A model generated the notes under the pieces. The model saw only the letters and a list, made by a program, of their open reading frames with translations. It searched no databases and was not told the DNA's origin. Below, in pieces: positions 24,491 to 35,880 of a DNA stretch of 64,000 nt. Position 1 is the stretch's first letter. Every line of letters begins with the position of its first letter. Both the position numbers and the translations under genes were made by a program. This DNA comes from DASUPK01 sp963801055 (GTDB lineage: Bacteria; Actinomycetota; Thermoleophilia; Solirubrobacterales; 70-9): NCBI GenBank assembly GCA_963801055.1, contig CAWDDE010000007.1:65188-129187 (forward strand), given 5' to 3'.

Positions 24491-25781
24491 CTATGGCGTA
24501 GCCGGGTTCGGCTTCGAGACCGAGACCTCGCCGACCACCTCGAGCCCACCCGACGTGTACTGGTAGAGGTCGAAGACGCCGCTGGTCGGGTTGCCGTGGA
24601 CGTCCATGTCGATCGGGCCCGAGGCGCCGGTGTAATCGATGTCCTTGCCGTCCTCGAGCGCCTTGATCGCATCGGGGAGTTGCTGCCACGAGAACTGGTC
24701 CCCCCCTGGCGCGGTGATGTCGATCAGCTTGTCAGCCATCTTTTGGCCGTCCGTCGAGCCAGCGGCGACCGCTGCCAGGTAGCAGAGTACGGTCGCGTCG
24801 AACTCCTGGGCCGCGAAGGGGGCCAGCTTGACGCCATGCGGGGCCGCCGCCTTGAAGGACTGCACGAACGCCGAGGTCGGGGCTTCGCCCTTGGGAGCCC
24901 CCGGGGCTAGGGCGCGCATCCCGTCGACCACCTCCGACCCGACCTCGTCCGGCAGGCCCGGTGAGACGAGCTGGTCGCTGCCCCAGCCGGTCGCCGGGTC
25001 CCAGCCGTAGCTGCTCGCGAGGGCCGGCCCGAACAGGGCGAAGCCGTTCAGGTCGTCGATCACGAGGAGCGCGTCCGGGCTGCCGCTGGCGAGCTGTGAG
25101 GCCTGAGCCGAGTAGGCGGATGAGGAGCTGCTCGAGCTGCCGGAGCTGCTGAGCGGCGGCGGGGCGAGGACGACCTGCCCGCCGACGGTGCCGTCGTTGT
25201 CCTGCCAGGCCTCGATGAAGTCCTGGGTGATGGCGTCCCCGTAAGTGTCGTCGCTGGCCGCGACGTTCACGGTGAATCCCTGGGCGCCGCCCAGATCACG
25301 CTCGATCGCTTGTGGAGAGGGCGCCGCCCTCGAGCGAGACGGGGAGCGCCGTGCTGTCGATCAGATCGTGGTCCCTGAGCTCGACCACGTCCTCGCTGGC
25401 GGCCACCGGCGAGATCTCGAGCACCTTGGAGGGGATGGCGACGTCATGCGCGGTCTCTGCGACTGCGTCCGAAGACCACGGACCAGTCAGGCAACTGGCG
25501 CCGTCGCCGTTGACGAGCTTCTTGGCCGAATCGACGGCCGTGTCGGCGTGGCGGCCTTGATCCTCCTCGACCACTCTGACCGTGTGATCCGCGTTGGCCT
25601 CTTCGACCGCCCGCTTGACCTGGTCGACGGCGAGCTCCGAGGCCTTCGCACCCGAATCGCCGAGCGCCTTCGAAGCGCCGCTCAGGGGCAGGGAATCGCC
25701 GATCACCAGGTTGAGCTGCTTTGACCCCGGCCCGTTGCCGGCCCCGCCGCCACCCCCGCCGCAGGCGGTCACGCCGAGCAT
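24491..25781 (-). CDS. LivK-type ABC substrate-binding lipoprotein (one frameshift)
   Basis: Periplasmic-binding-fold receptor resembling branched-chain amino acid binding proteins. The lipobox is ACGG after a hydrophobic signal (VGLALMLGVTACGG), followed by NLVIGDSLPLSGASKALG. One extra plus-strand G in the run 25319-25321 splits it; after repair SLEGGA continues to QAIERDLGGAQGFTVNVAA and GDAITQDFIEAWQ. The 25781 ATG lies inside the signal peptide. The frame is open upstream to about 25838 but has no ATG, GTG or TTG, so the true start is unresolved. No permease or ATPase genes adjoin it. Confidence 0.78.
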
Positions 25782-25874
25782 CAGAGCCAGGCCGACCGTC
25801 GCCGCGATCGCGCGTGAGGTGTCGACCGTGCCTTTCAGAGACGTAATTCATAGTCGGTGCGACCGGTAGGGTGA

Positions 25875-26348
25875 ATGACGATGGCGACGGTTCAGGTAGA
25901 GGGAATCGAAGGGCTGAACGCCCTGCGCGGGAAGACGGTCGGCCCGAGCGACTGGCGCGAGGTCACTCAACAGGACATCGACACCTACGCCGACTTGACC
26001 GGGGACCATCAGTGGATCCACACCGACGTGGAGCGGGCAAAGAAGGAGAGCCCCTTCGGCACGACGGTGGCGCACGGGAACCTCACCCTCTCGCTCATCG
26101 AGGGGATGCGACTCCAGCTGCTCAGCTCGAGCGGCTTCAAGCTCGGGGTGAACTACGGCTGGAACAAGGTCCGATTCCCCGCGCCGGTTCCCGCCGGTTC
26201 ACGGATCCGGAGCACCGCCGAGGTCACGGAGGTCGAGGAGGTCGGCGGCGGCTGGTGGCAGATCGTCACCCGCTTCACGGTCGAGGTGGAGGGCTCGGAC
26301 AAGCCGGCCTGCGTAGCGGACTCGGTCGGCCGAGCCCTCCCCGAGTAA
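25875..26348 (+). CDS. MaoC-like (hot-dog fold) dehydratase
   Basis: 157 residues. The R-hydratase motif region is clear: YADLTGDHQWIHTDVERAKK, with the Asp and His catalytic pair, then SPFGTTVAHGNLTLSLI. Likely acts on (R)-3-hydroxyacyl/enoyl-CoA or a related thioester. A second ATG two codons downstream is an alternative start. It is divergent from the substrate-binding protein gene and convergent with the cupredoxin gene. Confidence 0.9.
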   Translation: MTMATVQVEGIEGLNALRGKTVGPSDWREVTQQDIDTYADLTGDHQWIHTDVERAKKESPFGTTVAHGNLTLSLIEGMRLQLLSSSGFKLGVNYGWNKVRFPAPVPAGSRIRSTAEVTEVEEVGGGWWQIVTRFTVEVEGSDKPACVADSVGRALPE

Positions 26349-26358
26349 CTACCCGGCG

Positions 26359-26790
26359 TTACTTGACCGTCAGGGTGCCCTCCATCCCGGCTTCCCGGTG
26401 GCCTGGGACGCTGCAGAAGAATGTGTAACTGCCGGGCTGCAGGTCGACCGTCGCGGTGGCCGTTGCCGACGAGACCAGATCCGTCCCGCCGAGTTCCTGT
26501 CCCGAGGAGTCCTCAACCTTCACGTCGTGCTGGAGGGACTGCATGTTGTCGAAGTCGATCGTGACGCTGCCCGCCTTGGCGCTGACGTCCTTCTGGTTGA
26601 ACGCGAGGTCGCCCCCGGAGGGCGTCGAGATGTCGACGGTCGAGCCGCCGCCTCCGCCACCTCCGGCGGCAGCGGTCGTGGTCGGCTGCGCCGCGGCCGT
26701 CGTCTCGTTGTCGTCGTCCCCGCCTCCACACGCCGCCAGGCCGAGCACGGCCAGGGCCGCCACGGCCATCAGTGCTGAAGCACGTCTCAT
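26359..26790 (-). CDS. Cupredoxin (plastocyanin/azurin-like) lipoprotein
   Basis: 143 residues: lipoprotein signal with LAACGGGD, a Thr/Ala/Gly-rich linker, and a cupredoxin domain. Type-1 copper ligands can be seen: His in SLQHDVKV, then Cys-His-Met in TFFCSVPGHREAGM. Probably a small electron carrier or copper-binding protein anchored outside the membrane. It lies 70 bases downstream of a crotonase gene on the same strand. Confidence 0.9.
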   Translation of the reverse strand: MRRASALMAVAALAVLGLAACGGGDDDNETTAAAQPTTTAAAGGGGGGGSTVDISTPSGGDLAFNQKDVSAKAGSVTIDFDNMQSLQHDVKVEDSSGQELGGTDLVSSATATATVDLQPGSYTFFCSVPGHREAGMEGTLTVK

Positions 26791-26860
26791 CGAGGCCCAC
26801 CTTTCGCTTGACGCCAGGTCAGCTCACTCTAGTACGACTCTGAGCCCGGATGAGATTGAT

Positions 26861-27709
26861 TCAGTCGCCCTCGAAGGTGGGCTGCTCGCCCGCGAAGAAG
26901 GCGGCCACGCCTCGACGGAGGTCGTTGGTGCCCATGCTGTCAGCGATCCCATGACGCTCCAGCTGGAGGTGGTCGTTGATCGAGTGCTCGATGCTCTCGT
27001 GTAGCAGGCGCTTGGTCATCCGCACGTAATAGGGCGCCTTGGCGGCGAGCTTCTCGGCCTTCTCCCGCGCGCGGGGGAGGAGCTGGCCGGCCGGGACAAC
27101 CTCGGAGACGAGCCCCGCCTCGAGCGCCGCGTTCGCGTCGAGGTTGGGATCGTTGAGCGCCAGCTCGAGCGCCTTGGCGGGGCCGACGACTCTGGGCAGG
27201 AAGTAGGTCATTCCGCCGTCGGGAGCGGCCCCGATTCGGCCGTAGGCGATTGCCAGGAAGGCCTCCTCGGAGGCGATCCTGATGTCGGCCGAGAGTGCCA
27301 GCGACATCCCCGCGCCCGCGGCCGGGCCGTTGACGGCCGCGATCACCGGGTAGGGGATGCGGCGGATGTCGACGATGGCGTTGTGCAGAGCCTCGGCGCC
27401 GCGCCGGACCTCCGAGGGCAGATCGACGTCCTCCTCCGTGACGCCGCGCTTGAACCAGTTGACGTCGCCGCCGGAGCAGAAGGCCCGGCCCGCCCCGGTC
27501 ACGATCAGCGCCCGGAGCGGGGCGCGGTCGGCGAGCCAGGCGGCGGCGATGGTGAGCTCGCCGATCAGCTCGGGGCTCATCGCGTTCAGGGAGTCCGGCC
27601 GGTTCAAGGTCAGCGTCCCGATTTGGCCATCCACCTCGATCTCGAGCGTGTCCAGCTCGGGCGGTTCGCCGGTCAGCGACGGAACCTCGGTCTCAGCGGT
27701 CTCTGTCAT
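26861..27709 (-). CDS. Enoyl-CoA hydratase/isomerase family protein
   Basis: 282 residues with the full crotonase fold: TLTLNRPDSLNAMS, the oxyanion-hole segment GRAFCSGGDVNWF, NGPAAGAGMSLALSADIRIA, and APDGGMTYFLPRVVG. It has a hydrophilic N-terminal extension of about 20 residues. The exact CoA substrate cannot be assigned. Divergent from uvrC. Confidence 0.93.
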   Translation of the reverse strand: MTETAETEVPSLTGEPPELDTLEIEVDGQIGTLTLNRPDSLNAMSPELIGELTIAAAWLADRAPLRALIVTGAGRAFCSGGDVNWFKRGVTEEDVDLPSEVRRGAEALHNAIVDIRRIPYPVIAAVNGPAAGAGMSLALSADIRIASEEAFLAIAYGRIGAAPDGGMTYFLPRVVGPAKALELALNDPNLDANAALEAGLVSEVVPAGQLLPRAREKAEKLAAKAPYYVRMTKRLLHESIEHSINDHLQLERHGIADSMGTNDLRRGVAAFFAGEQPTFEGD

Positions 27710-27754
27710 GGTCGTCCTCCTGGGCGCGGGTGCCGGGACCCTACCCTCTAGATA

Positions 27755-29702
27755 GTGCCCAAGAGCAGCAATGATGCGAAGGCGCGCGCCAGCGCGACCC
27801 GTGATCTGTCGGTTCAGCGCCGGGAGCTACCCGATGCCCCCGGCGTCTACGTTTTCCGCGACAGGGCGGGGGATGCGCTCTACGTGGGCAAGGCGAACTC
27901 GATCCGCAAGCGGGTCGCGTCGCACTTCGCCGGCAAGGGGGCGGGGCGCGGCCGCGGGCCTGGGCGGGACCGCCGAGCTGATCGATCGCACGGACTCGAT
28001 CGAGTTCCTCGTCACTCAGAACGAAGCCGAGGCGCTGCTCGCCGAGCAGAGCTTCATCAAGCGCTACCGGCCCCGGTTCAACATCCGGCTTCGCGACGAC
28101 AAGTCGTATCCGTACGTCGGGGTCAGCCTGGACGAGGAGTTCCCGCGCGTCTACTTCACCCGCGAGCGCCACCGCCCTAACCGCGCCTACTTCGGCCCGT
28201 TCTCGAGCGCCAAGAGGGTCCGCGAGACGCTCGACCTGCTCGGCAAGCTGTTTCAGTACCGGACCTGCGAGGGGCCGGAGCCTGGCCGCCGCTCCGGCGT
28301 GCCCTGCCTCGACTACTACATCAAGCGCTGCCAGGCTCCGTGCGTCGGCTACATCGACAAGGCGGAGTACCGGGGCAACATCGACCGGATCGTCGGCTTC
28401 CTCTCGGGCCGCTACAAGGAGATCGCCGGCGACCTCGAGGACAAGATGCAGGAGGCGTCCGAGGGACAGGACTTCGAGCGGGCCGCGCTCTTCCGCGATC
28501 GTCTCAACGCGGTCCGGAGCATGATGGAGCGGCAGCAGGTGGCGGGCGGCTCGCTGGGCAGCGCCGACGTGATCGGCGTGGCGGTGGAGGGGAGCGATGC
28601 GAACGCGCAGGTCTTCCAGGTCCGCGACGGTGTGCTGGCCGAGCGGCAGGGCTTCTATCTGGCGGGCGAGGACGGCGAGAGCGCGGAGGGCGACCGCGAC
28701 GCCGGCGAGGTCGCCGAGACGTTCCTGCTCCAGTACTACGGGGCCGCGCCTGCGGTGCCGGGCAGGGTCATCGTCGGGCCCGAGCTTCGGGACCGCACCG
28801 GCGTCCTCGCTGAGGCGCTGTCGAGCCAGCGCGACTCGCAGGTGGAGGTCCGGGTGGCGTCGCGGGGGGACCTGCGCCGCCTGCGCGAGCTCGCCGAGAG
28901 GAACGCGAAGCTCGCCCTCGCCCAGGACAAGCTGCGGCGCGAGCACCGGCGCCAGCAGCGGGTCGAATCGCTCTCGGCGCTCCAGGAGGCGCTCGGGCTG
29001 GAGCGAGTGCCGGTCCGGATCGAGGGCTTCGACATCTCGAATCTCGGCGAGACCCACACGGTGGCCTCGATGGTGGTCTTCGAGGGCGGCACGCCGAAGA
29101 AGTCCGACTACCGCAAGTTCGGCATCCGGGGCGAGTTCGGGGAAAACGGCGGAGGACCCGACGACTTCGCGGCCATGCAGGAGGTGCTGAGTCGGCGCCT
29201 TGGCCGCTACCTCCAGCAGGCCGACATCTCCCCGCACGACTCGGACCGCGATGCGAGCTTCGCGTCGCTCCCGGACCTGATCGTGATCGACGGCGGCAGG
29301 GGCCAGCTCTCGGCCGGGCTGAAGGCGCTCGAGCCGCTCACGGAGCGGGGCGTCGCGGTGGTCAGCCTGGCCAAGCGGATCGAGGAGGTCTTCGTCCCCG
29401 GCCGCAAGGAGCCGATCCTGCTGGAGAAGGGCTCCGATGCGCTACGCGTGCTGCAGCGGGTGCGGGATGAGGCGCACCGGTTCGCGATCACCTTCCACCG
29501 CAGCCGCCGCGACCAAGCGATGACGGCGTCGGTGCTGGACGGAGTTCGCGGGGTCGGCCCCGCGCGCAAGCGGGCGTTGCTGCGCCACTTCGGCTCGCCG
29601 GACCGGCTGCTGACGGCGAGCCGCGAGGAGCTCGAGGCGGTGCCCGGGGTGCCCGGTAAGCTCGCTCGCGAGATTCACCGACAACTTCACAGAGCTGGCT
29701 GA
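27755..29702 (+). CDS. uvrC: Excinuclease ABC subunit C (one frameshift)
   Basis: Endonuclease subunit of UvrABC nucleotide-excision repair, making both incisions around the lesion. From the GTG at 27755: the GIY-YIG domain (DAPGVYVFRDRAGDALYVGK), the UVR motif, the RNase H-like nuclease half (GFDISNLGETHTVASMVVFE) and a C-terminal helix-hairpin-helix (VRGVGPARKRALLRHFGS). The frame breaks in the G run at 27949-27952, where one G too many separates SHFAGKGAG from AAAGLGGTAELIDRT. Repaired length is about 648 residues. The stop overlaps rapZ by one base. Confidence 0.93.
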
Positions 29703-30637
29703 TGGCACAGGATGGGTCGACAGGGGGAGACGGCTCCCGGCCCGGCGAGAAGCGGGTCGAGCTCGTGGTGATCACCGGTTACTCGGGCGCCGGCAAGTCC
29801 GAGGCGATCGCCGCGTTCGAGGACGGCGGCTACTTCTGCGTCGACAACCTGCCGCCGCGGATGATCGAGGGCCTCGGCGAGCTCTTCCAGCACGAGGGGA
29901 GCGGCGTCGAGAAGGCCGCGGTGGTGACCGACGTGCGGGGCGGGGAGTACTTCGAGGACCTGCTGGCGGTGCTGGACGAGCTCGAGGCGAGCGGGCTGGA
30001 CCTGAAGGTGGTCTTCCTGGAGGCCGACGAGGAGGCGCTGCTCCGCCGCTACAGGGAGACCCGTCGGAGGCATCCGCTAGCCCGCAGCGGCCGGATCGTC
30101 GACGGGATCCGCGCGGAACGGGAGCAGCTCGCGCCACTGCGCGAGCGGGCGGACGTGGTGATCGACACGACCGCGCTGACCGGCGGGGCCCTGCGGCGTC
30201 GGATCGCGATCGAGCTGATCGGCCGGGACACGCGCGAGAACCAGCTCGCGCTCACGATCCTCACCTTCGGCTTCAAGAACGGACCGCCGCTGGACGCCGA
30301 CCTCACCCTCGACGTCCGCTTCCTGCCCAATCCTCACTACGTCGACGAGCTGCGACCGCTCACCGGACTCGACGAGCCGGTCCGGCAGTACGTCGAATCG
30401 GGGACCCAGGCGGGTGAGTTCTACGGCCGCCTGATGCCGCTGCTCGACTTCCTTCTCCCGGCCTACGTGGCCGAGGGCAAGCAGCATCTGACTGTCGCGG
30501 TCGGATGCACCGGCGGACGCCACCGCTCCGTCACCGTCGCGGACCGAATCGCGAGGCAGCTGAGCAGGCGGGACGACGTCAAGCTCCGCGTGGTGCACCG
30601 CGACGTGGAGCTCGAGCCGCGCCCGGCCGCGCGTTAG
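29702..30637 (+). CDS. rapZ: RapZ-family P-loop nucleotide-binding protein
   Basis: 311 residues. P-loop GYSGAGKS, VDNLPPRMIEGLGELF, DVRGGEYFEDLL, and the C-terminal signature GCTGGRHRSVTVADRIA. In E. coli RapZ controls GlmS through a small RNA; in Gram-positives the homologue lies in uvrC-rapZ-yvcK-whiA. Here it follows uvrC by a one-base overlap, but the next gene is an ABC ATPase rather than yvcK. Confidence 0.95.
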   Translation: MAQDGSTGGDGSRPGEKRVELVVITGYSGAGKSEAIAAFEDGGYFCVDNLPPRMIEGLGELFQHEGSGVEKAAVVTDVRGGEYFEDLLAVLDELEASGLDLKVVFLEADEEALLRRYRETRRRHPLARSGRIVDGIRAEREQLAPLRERADVVIDTTALTGGALRRRIAIELIGRDTRENQLALTILTFGFKNGPPLDADLTLDVRFLPNPHYVDELRPLTGLDEPVRQYVESGTQAGEFYGRLMPLLDFLLPAYVAEGKQHLTVAVGCTGGRHRSVTVADRIARQLSRRDDVKLRVVHRDVELEPRPAAR

Positions 30638-30683
30638 CGCCAGTAGGCGTACGTAAAGAGCGGCCACCTAGAATCGCGCCCCG

Positions 30684-31619
30684 ATGGCCGCCGAGCCCGT
30701 GATCAGCGTCAAGGGCCTGCGCAAGTCCTACGACGGCTTCGAGGCGGTGCGGGGGATCGATCTCGAGGTCGGCGCCGGCGAGGTCTTCGCCTTCCTCGGG
30801 CCGAACGGCGCGGGCAAGACGACAACGGTCGAGATCCTCGAGGGCTATCGGACCCGCAGCGCCGGCGAGGTGAGCGTCCTGGGCCTCGACCCGCAGCGGG
30901 CGGACCGCGCCTGGCGGAACCGGGTCGGGTTCGTGCTGCAGGAGTCTCGACTGGTCCCCGAGCTCACCCCACGCGAGGCGGTCGAGCAGTACGCGGGCTA
31001 CTACACCTCGCCCCGGAACATCGACGAGACCGTGAACCTGGTCGGGCTCGGCAAGAAGGCGAACGCGCGGACCTCGACCCTGTCCGGCGGGCAGCAGCGG
31101 CGCCTCGACGTCGCCCTCGCCCTGATCGGCGATCCCGAGCTGCTTTTCCTCGACGAGCCGACCACGGGCTTCGACCCCTCCGCGCGCCGCCAGGCCTGGG
31201 ATGTGATCGGCGGCCTGCGCGACCTCGGCAAGACCGTCTTCCTCACCACCCATTACATGGACGAGGCACAGGCGCTGGCGGATCGCGTGGCGATCATCGC
31301 CGCCGGTCAGATCGTCGCCACCGGCTCCCCCGAGGACGTGGGCGGCGACCGCGAGGCGCGCACCGAGATCAGCTTCAGGCTGCCGGCCGGCGTCCGCTCG
31401 CCCGACCTCCCGGAGCCGGTCCGCGCCCTGGCGCGCATCGACGCGGGGGCGGTCTCGATGACCGCCGACGACCCGGTCCCGGTGCTGCGGGACCTGACCG
31501 TCTGGGCTAGCGAGCGGGGCGTGGGGCTGCCCGACCTCCAGGTGCGGCGCCCGAGCCTCGAGGACGTCTATCTGGAGCTGACCCGGCAGACCGATGGCAG
31601 CGGGGAGGAGGCCCGATGA
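30684..31619 (+). CDS. ABC transporter ATP-binding protein (DrrA/ABC-2 exporter type)
   Basis: 311 residues. Walker A GPNGAGKTT, signature LSGGQQRRLDVALALIG, Walker B LLFLDEPTTGFD, and the H-loop in FLTTHYMDEA. The roughly 80-residue C-terminal extension is typical of drug/lipid exporter ATPases. It overlaps the permease gene by four bases (ATGA), forming a two-gene exporter. Substrate unknown. Confidence 0.93.
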   Translation: MAAEPVISVKGLRKSYDGFEAVRGIDLEVGAGEVFAFLGPNGAGKTTTVEILEGYRTRSAGEVSVLGLDPQRADRAWRNRVGFVLQESRLVPELTPREAVEQYAGYYTSPRNIDETVNLVGLGKKANARTSTLSGGQQRRLDVALALIGDPELLFLDEPTTGFDPSARRQAWDVIGGLRDLGKTVFLTTHYMDEAQALADRVAIIAAGQIVATGSPEDVGGDREARTEISFRLPAGVRSPDLPEPVRALARIDAGAVSMTADDPVPVLRDLTVWASERGVGLPDLQVRRPSLEDVYLELTRQTDGSGEEAR

Positions 31620-32383
31620 GCGGCGTGGCGCTCGTCCTCCACCAGTTCCGCTTCGACCAGAAGATCTTCTGGCGAAACCGGGCGGCCGTGTTCTTCACGG
31701 CGCTGCTGCCGCTGATCTTCCTCTTCATCCTCGCCAGTGTCTTCAAGAACGCCGATATCTCGGGGCTCGACGTCAAGGGCGCGACCTACTACGTGCCCGC
31801 GATCCTCACCCTCGCCGTGATCTCGGCGACTACCGTCAAGCTCGCCACCAACCTTCCAGCCGAACGCGAGGCCGGTCAGCTCAAGCGGGTGCGCGGCACG
31901 CCCCTGCCGCCGGTCGCCTTCGTGGCGGGCCGCGTGGGGAACTCGCTGGTGATCTCGCTGATCATGGTCGTCCTGGTCAGCGTGATCGGCGCCATCGTCT
32001 ACGGCGTGACGATCCCGACTGAGACCATGCCAGCGCTGCTGGTCACCCTGGCGGTCGGCGCGTTCTCCTTCTCCTGCCTCGGCTTCGCCCTCGCGGCTGT
32101 AATCCCTACCGAGGACGCCGCCCCGGCCGTCACCAACGCGACCGTCCTGCCGCTCTACTTCCTCTCCGGGATCTTCATCCCTGAGGACGAGCTCCCCAAC
32201 GGCGTCCTCCACTTCTCCGACCTCTTCCCGATCCGCCACTTCTTCGAGGCGATGTTCACCGCCTGGGACCCGAACACGACAGGCTCGGGCTTCGAGCTCG
32301 GAGACCTCGCCGTCGTCGCCGCCTGGGGGCTGTTCGGCCTCCTCATCGCAGTTCGCTTCTTTCGCTGGGAGCCCCGGCGCTGA
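31616..32383 (+). CDS. ABC-2 type transporter permease
   Basis: 255 residues with six hydrophobic segments. The N-terminus reads HQFRFDQKIFWRNRAAVFFT, and the conserved ABC-2 region has LYFLSGIFIPEDELPNGVLHF, followed by FPIRHFFEAMFTAWDP. Partner of the preceding ATPase. The pair is like daunorubicin/lipid exporters, but no biosynthetic cluster adjoins it. Confidence 0.92.
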   Translation: MSGVALVLHQFRFDQKIFWRNRAAVFFTALLPLIFLFILASVFKNADISGLDVKGATYYVPAILTLAVISATTVKLATNLPAEREAGQLKRVRGTPLPPVAFVAGRVGNSLVISLIMVVLVSVIGAIVYGVTIPTETMPALLVTLAVGAFSFSCLGFALAAVIPTEDAAPAVTNATVLPLYFLSGIFIPEDELPNGVLHFSDLFPIRHFFEAMFTAWDPNTTGSGFELGDLAVVAAWGLFGLLIAVRFFRWEPRR

Positions 32384-32457
32384 CGCCGGCGTCGGGTTCC
32401 CATGCCATGTAAGGTGGCCGTCTCGCAGGGATCGTCTCGTCCCGAAATTGCCAGCTG

Positions 32458-32820
32458 ATGCTCCATTACGCAGCCGTCAAAGTCTCAGACCTCGAACGCA
32501 GCGGGGCCTTCTATGACTCGATCTTGGCGCCACTCGGCTGGCGCCGCCAGAACGCGCCCGCGAACTCCGTCAGCTGGGGGCTGATCAAGGCCGAGTTCTT
32601 CATCGAGCTCTCCGATACCCAGCGACCGGGCTACGGTCAGATCTCGTTCCCCGCGAAGAGCATCCCGGCGGTCAAGGCCTCGTTCGAGTCGGGTGGCGCC
32701 AACGGCGGCGAGCCCGTCGCCGAGCCGGGCGCGGCACCCTCGTTCGGGCCGGGTAACTATTCCTGCCGGCTCAACGACCCCGACGGCTATCTCGTCGAAG
32801 TCTGCGTCGCCCACAACTAA
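32458..32820 (+). CDS. VOC (glyoxalase/dioxygenase fold) family protein
   Basis: 120 residues with two beta-alpha-beta-beta-beta units. Starts MLHYAAVKVSDLERSGAFYD with a metal-site His near the N-terminus, and ends GNYSCRLNDPDGYLVEVCVAHN, where the Glu is the usual last ligand. Could be an isomerase, dioxygenase or small-molecule binding protein; substrate not readable. Confidence 0.85.
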   Translation: MLHYAAVKVSDLERSGAFYDSILAPLGWRRQNAPANSVSWGLIKAEFFIELSDTQRPGYGQISFPAKSIPAVKASFESGGANGGEPVAEPGAAPSFGPGNYSCRLNDPDGYLVEVCVAHN

Positions 32821-32907
32821 TCTCCGTGTCCAGCACGGGGGCGGGCCGGCTCGCGGCTCGATACTTTGAATGGACGCAAACGTCTGATCCCTAGAGGAGG
32901 GCTTCCA

Positions 32908-33922
<1,015 letters not shown>

Positions 33923-33930
<8 letters not shown>

Positions 33931-35128
33931 CTCGACCTCGACCCGCTCGTTCACCAAGGCGAGCGTCAGAGATGCAGAGGTGGAGGGTCGCCGCGTGCTG
34001 CTGCGCGCGGACCTCAACGTCCCCCTCGAAAAGGGGGTGGTGACCGACGACACCCGCATCCGTGCCTCGCTGCCGACCATCGAGCTGCTGCGCGAGCGGG
34101 GCGCAAGCGTGGTCCTGGTCTCGCACCTCGGGCGCCCGAAGGGGCGCGATCCGGAGCTCTCGATGAGGCCGGTCGGCAAGCGCCTCGGCGAGCTGCTCGG
34201 CGTGACCGTCAAGCAGGCGCCCGCGGTGGTCGGGGAAGAGGTCTCCGCGATGGCGTCGGCTCTCGAGGCGGGCGAGGTGCTGCTGCTGGAGAACAGCCGC
34301 TTCGAGCCGGGGGAGACCAAGAACGACCCGGCCCTGGCCGAGGCTCTGGCGGGGCTCGCGAATATCTACGTCAACGACGCGTTCGGCTCGGCCCACCGGG
34401 CCCACGCGACGACCGAGGGCGTGGCCCACCATCTGCCCGGCTATGCGGGGCTGCTGCTCGAGCGCGAGGTGGTCGAGCTCACGGCGGTCCGCGACGACCC
34501 GGAGCGCCCGCTGATCATCGTGCTCGGCGGCGCCAAGGTGACCGACAAGCTCGGCGTGATCGACCGCTTCCTCGGCTTCGCGGAGGAGATCCTGATCGGC
34601 GGTGCGATGTGCTTCAGCTTCTTCAAGGCCGAGGGACGGGACACCGGCAACTCGCTGGTCGAGGATGAGGGGGTGAAGTCCGCCAGGCGCGTGCTGGAGG
34701 AGGCCGATGGCAGCGACACGATCCTCGAGTTGCCCGAGGACCTGTGCCTCGGGCGGGAGTTCGATGCGGACACTGAAGCCCGCCTGCTCAATGGCGTCGA
34801 CGTGCCCGAGGGGTGGGTGGGGCTCGACATCGGCAGCAACACCATCGCCAACTTCGGAAAGCGGATCGCGCGGGCCGGGACCCTCTTCTGGAACGGGCCG
34901 ATGGGCGCCTTCGAGCTCGAGCCGTTCGCGGGAGGAACGCGAGCCATCGCCGAAGCGGTCGCGGCGGCGCCCGGCCACACGGTGGTCGGCGGCGGCGACT
35001 CCGTGGCCGCGCTGCAGAGATTCGGGCTTGCGGACGCCGTGGACTGGCTCTCGACCGGCGGCGGCGCCTCGCTGGAGCTGATGGAGGGCCGGACGCTGCC
35101 GGGAGTGGAGGCGCTCCAGGATGCCTGA
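33923..35128 (+). CDS. pgk: Phosphoglycerate kinase
   Basis: 401 residues from a GTG lying inside the end of gap. Typical motifs: VLLRADLNVPLEKG, SHLGRPKGRDPELSM, VLLLENSRFEPGETKNDP, and GGGDSVAALQRFGLAD near the C-terminus. Catalyses the first ATP-forming step of lower glycolysis. The ATG of tpiA overlaps its last eight bases. Confidence 0.98.
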
Positions 35129-35876
35129 CCGCTCGGCGCTGCTGGCCGCCAACTGGAAGATGCACAAAACCATCGAGGAGACCGAGCGCTTCCTCGGCGA
35201 GTTCCTGCCCCGCGTCTCCGAATCGGGACCGGAGGTCGTCATCTGCCCGCCCTTCACCTCCCTCAAGGCGGCCGTCGAGCTCTGCTTCCAGAGCCCGGTC
35301 CGGGTCGCCGCCCAGAACATGCACGAGGCCGAGGAGGGTGCCTTCACCGGCGAGGTCTCGGCGCCGATGCTGCTCGACGTGGGCGTGGACGGCGTCATCG
35401 TCGGGCACTCCGAGCGCCGCCAGTACTTCAACGAGACCGATGAGGCGCTCGCGCGGAAGGTGTCGGCGGCGCTGGGCGCCGGGCTTGAGCCGATCCTCTG
35501 CGTCGGGGAGAACGAGACCCAGCGCGACGCCGACGAGACCGAGGAGGTTCTCACCCGGCAGATCGAGGCCGACCTCGCCGAGGTGCCCGACGCGCGGCTG
35601 AGCGAGGTGGTGATCGCCTACGAGCCGATCTGGGCGATCGGCACCGGCCGCACGGCCACGCCCGAGCAGGCGCAGGAGGCGATCGCTTTCATCCGCTCGC
35701 TGATCGACCGCCGCTCGGACACCGCTGCCGCCGCGATCCGCATCCTCTACGGGGGCTCGGTCAAGCCGGACAACGCGGCGGAGCTGATCTCGCAGCCGGA
35801 CGTCGACGGCGCGCTGGTCGGCGGCGCCAGCCTCGACCCCGGGGACTTCGCGGCGATCGTCGAAGCCGCCGCCTGA
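35121..35876 (+). CDS. tpiA: Triose-phosphate isomerase
   Basis: 251 residues. Active-site elements: Lys in ANWKMHKT, His in VGHSERRQYF, Glu in AYEPIWAIGTGRTATPEQAQ, and the phosphate-binding LYGGSVKPDNA. Interconverts dihydroxyacetone phosphate and glyceraldehyde 3-phosphate. Overlaps pgk, with gpmI four bases downstream. Confidence 0.98.
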   Translation: MPDRSALLAANWKMHKTIEETERFLGEFLPRVSESGPEVVICPPFTSLKAAVELCFQSPVRVAAQNMHEAEEGAFTGEVSAPMLLDVGVDGVIVGHSERRQYFNETDEALARKVSAALGAGLEPILCVGENETQRDADETEEVLTRQIEADLAEVPDARLSEVVIAYEPIWAIGTGRTATPEQAQEAIAFIRSLIDRRSDTAAAAIRILYGGSVKPDNAAELISQPDVDGALVGGASLDPGDFAAIVEAAA

Positions 35877-35880
35877 GCGA

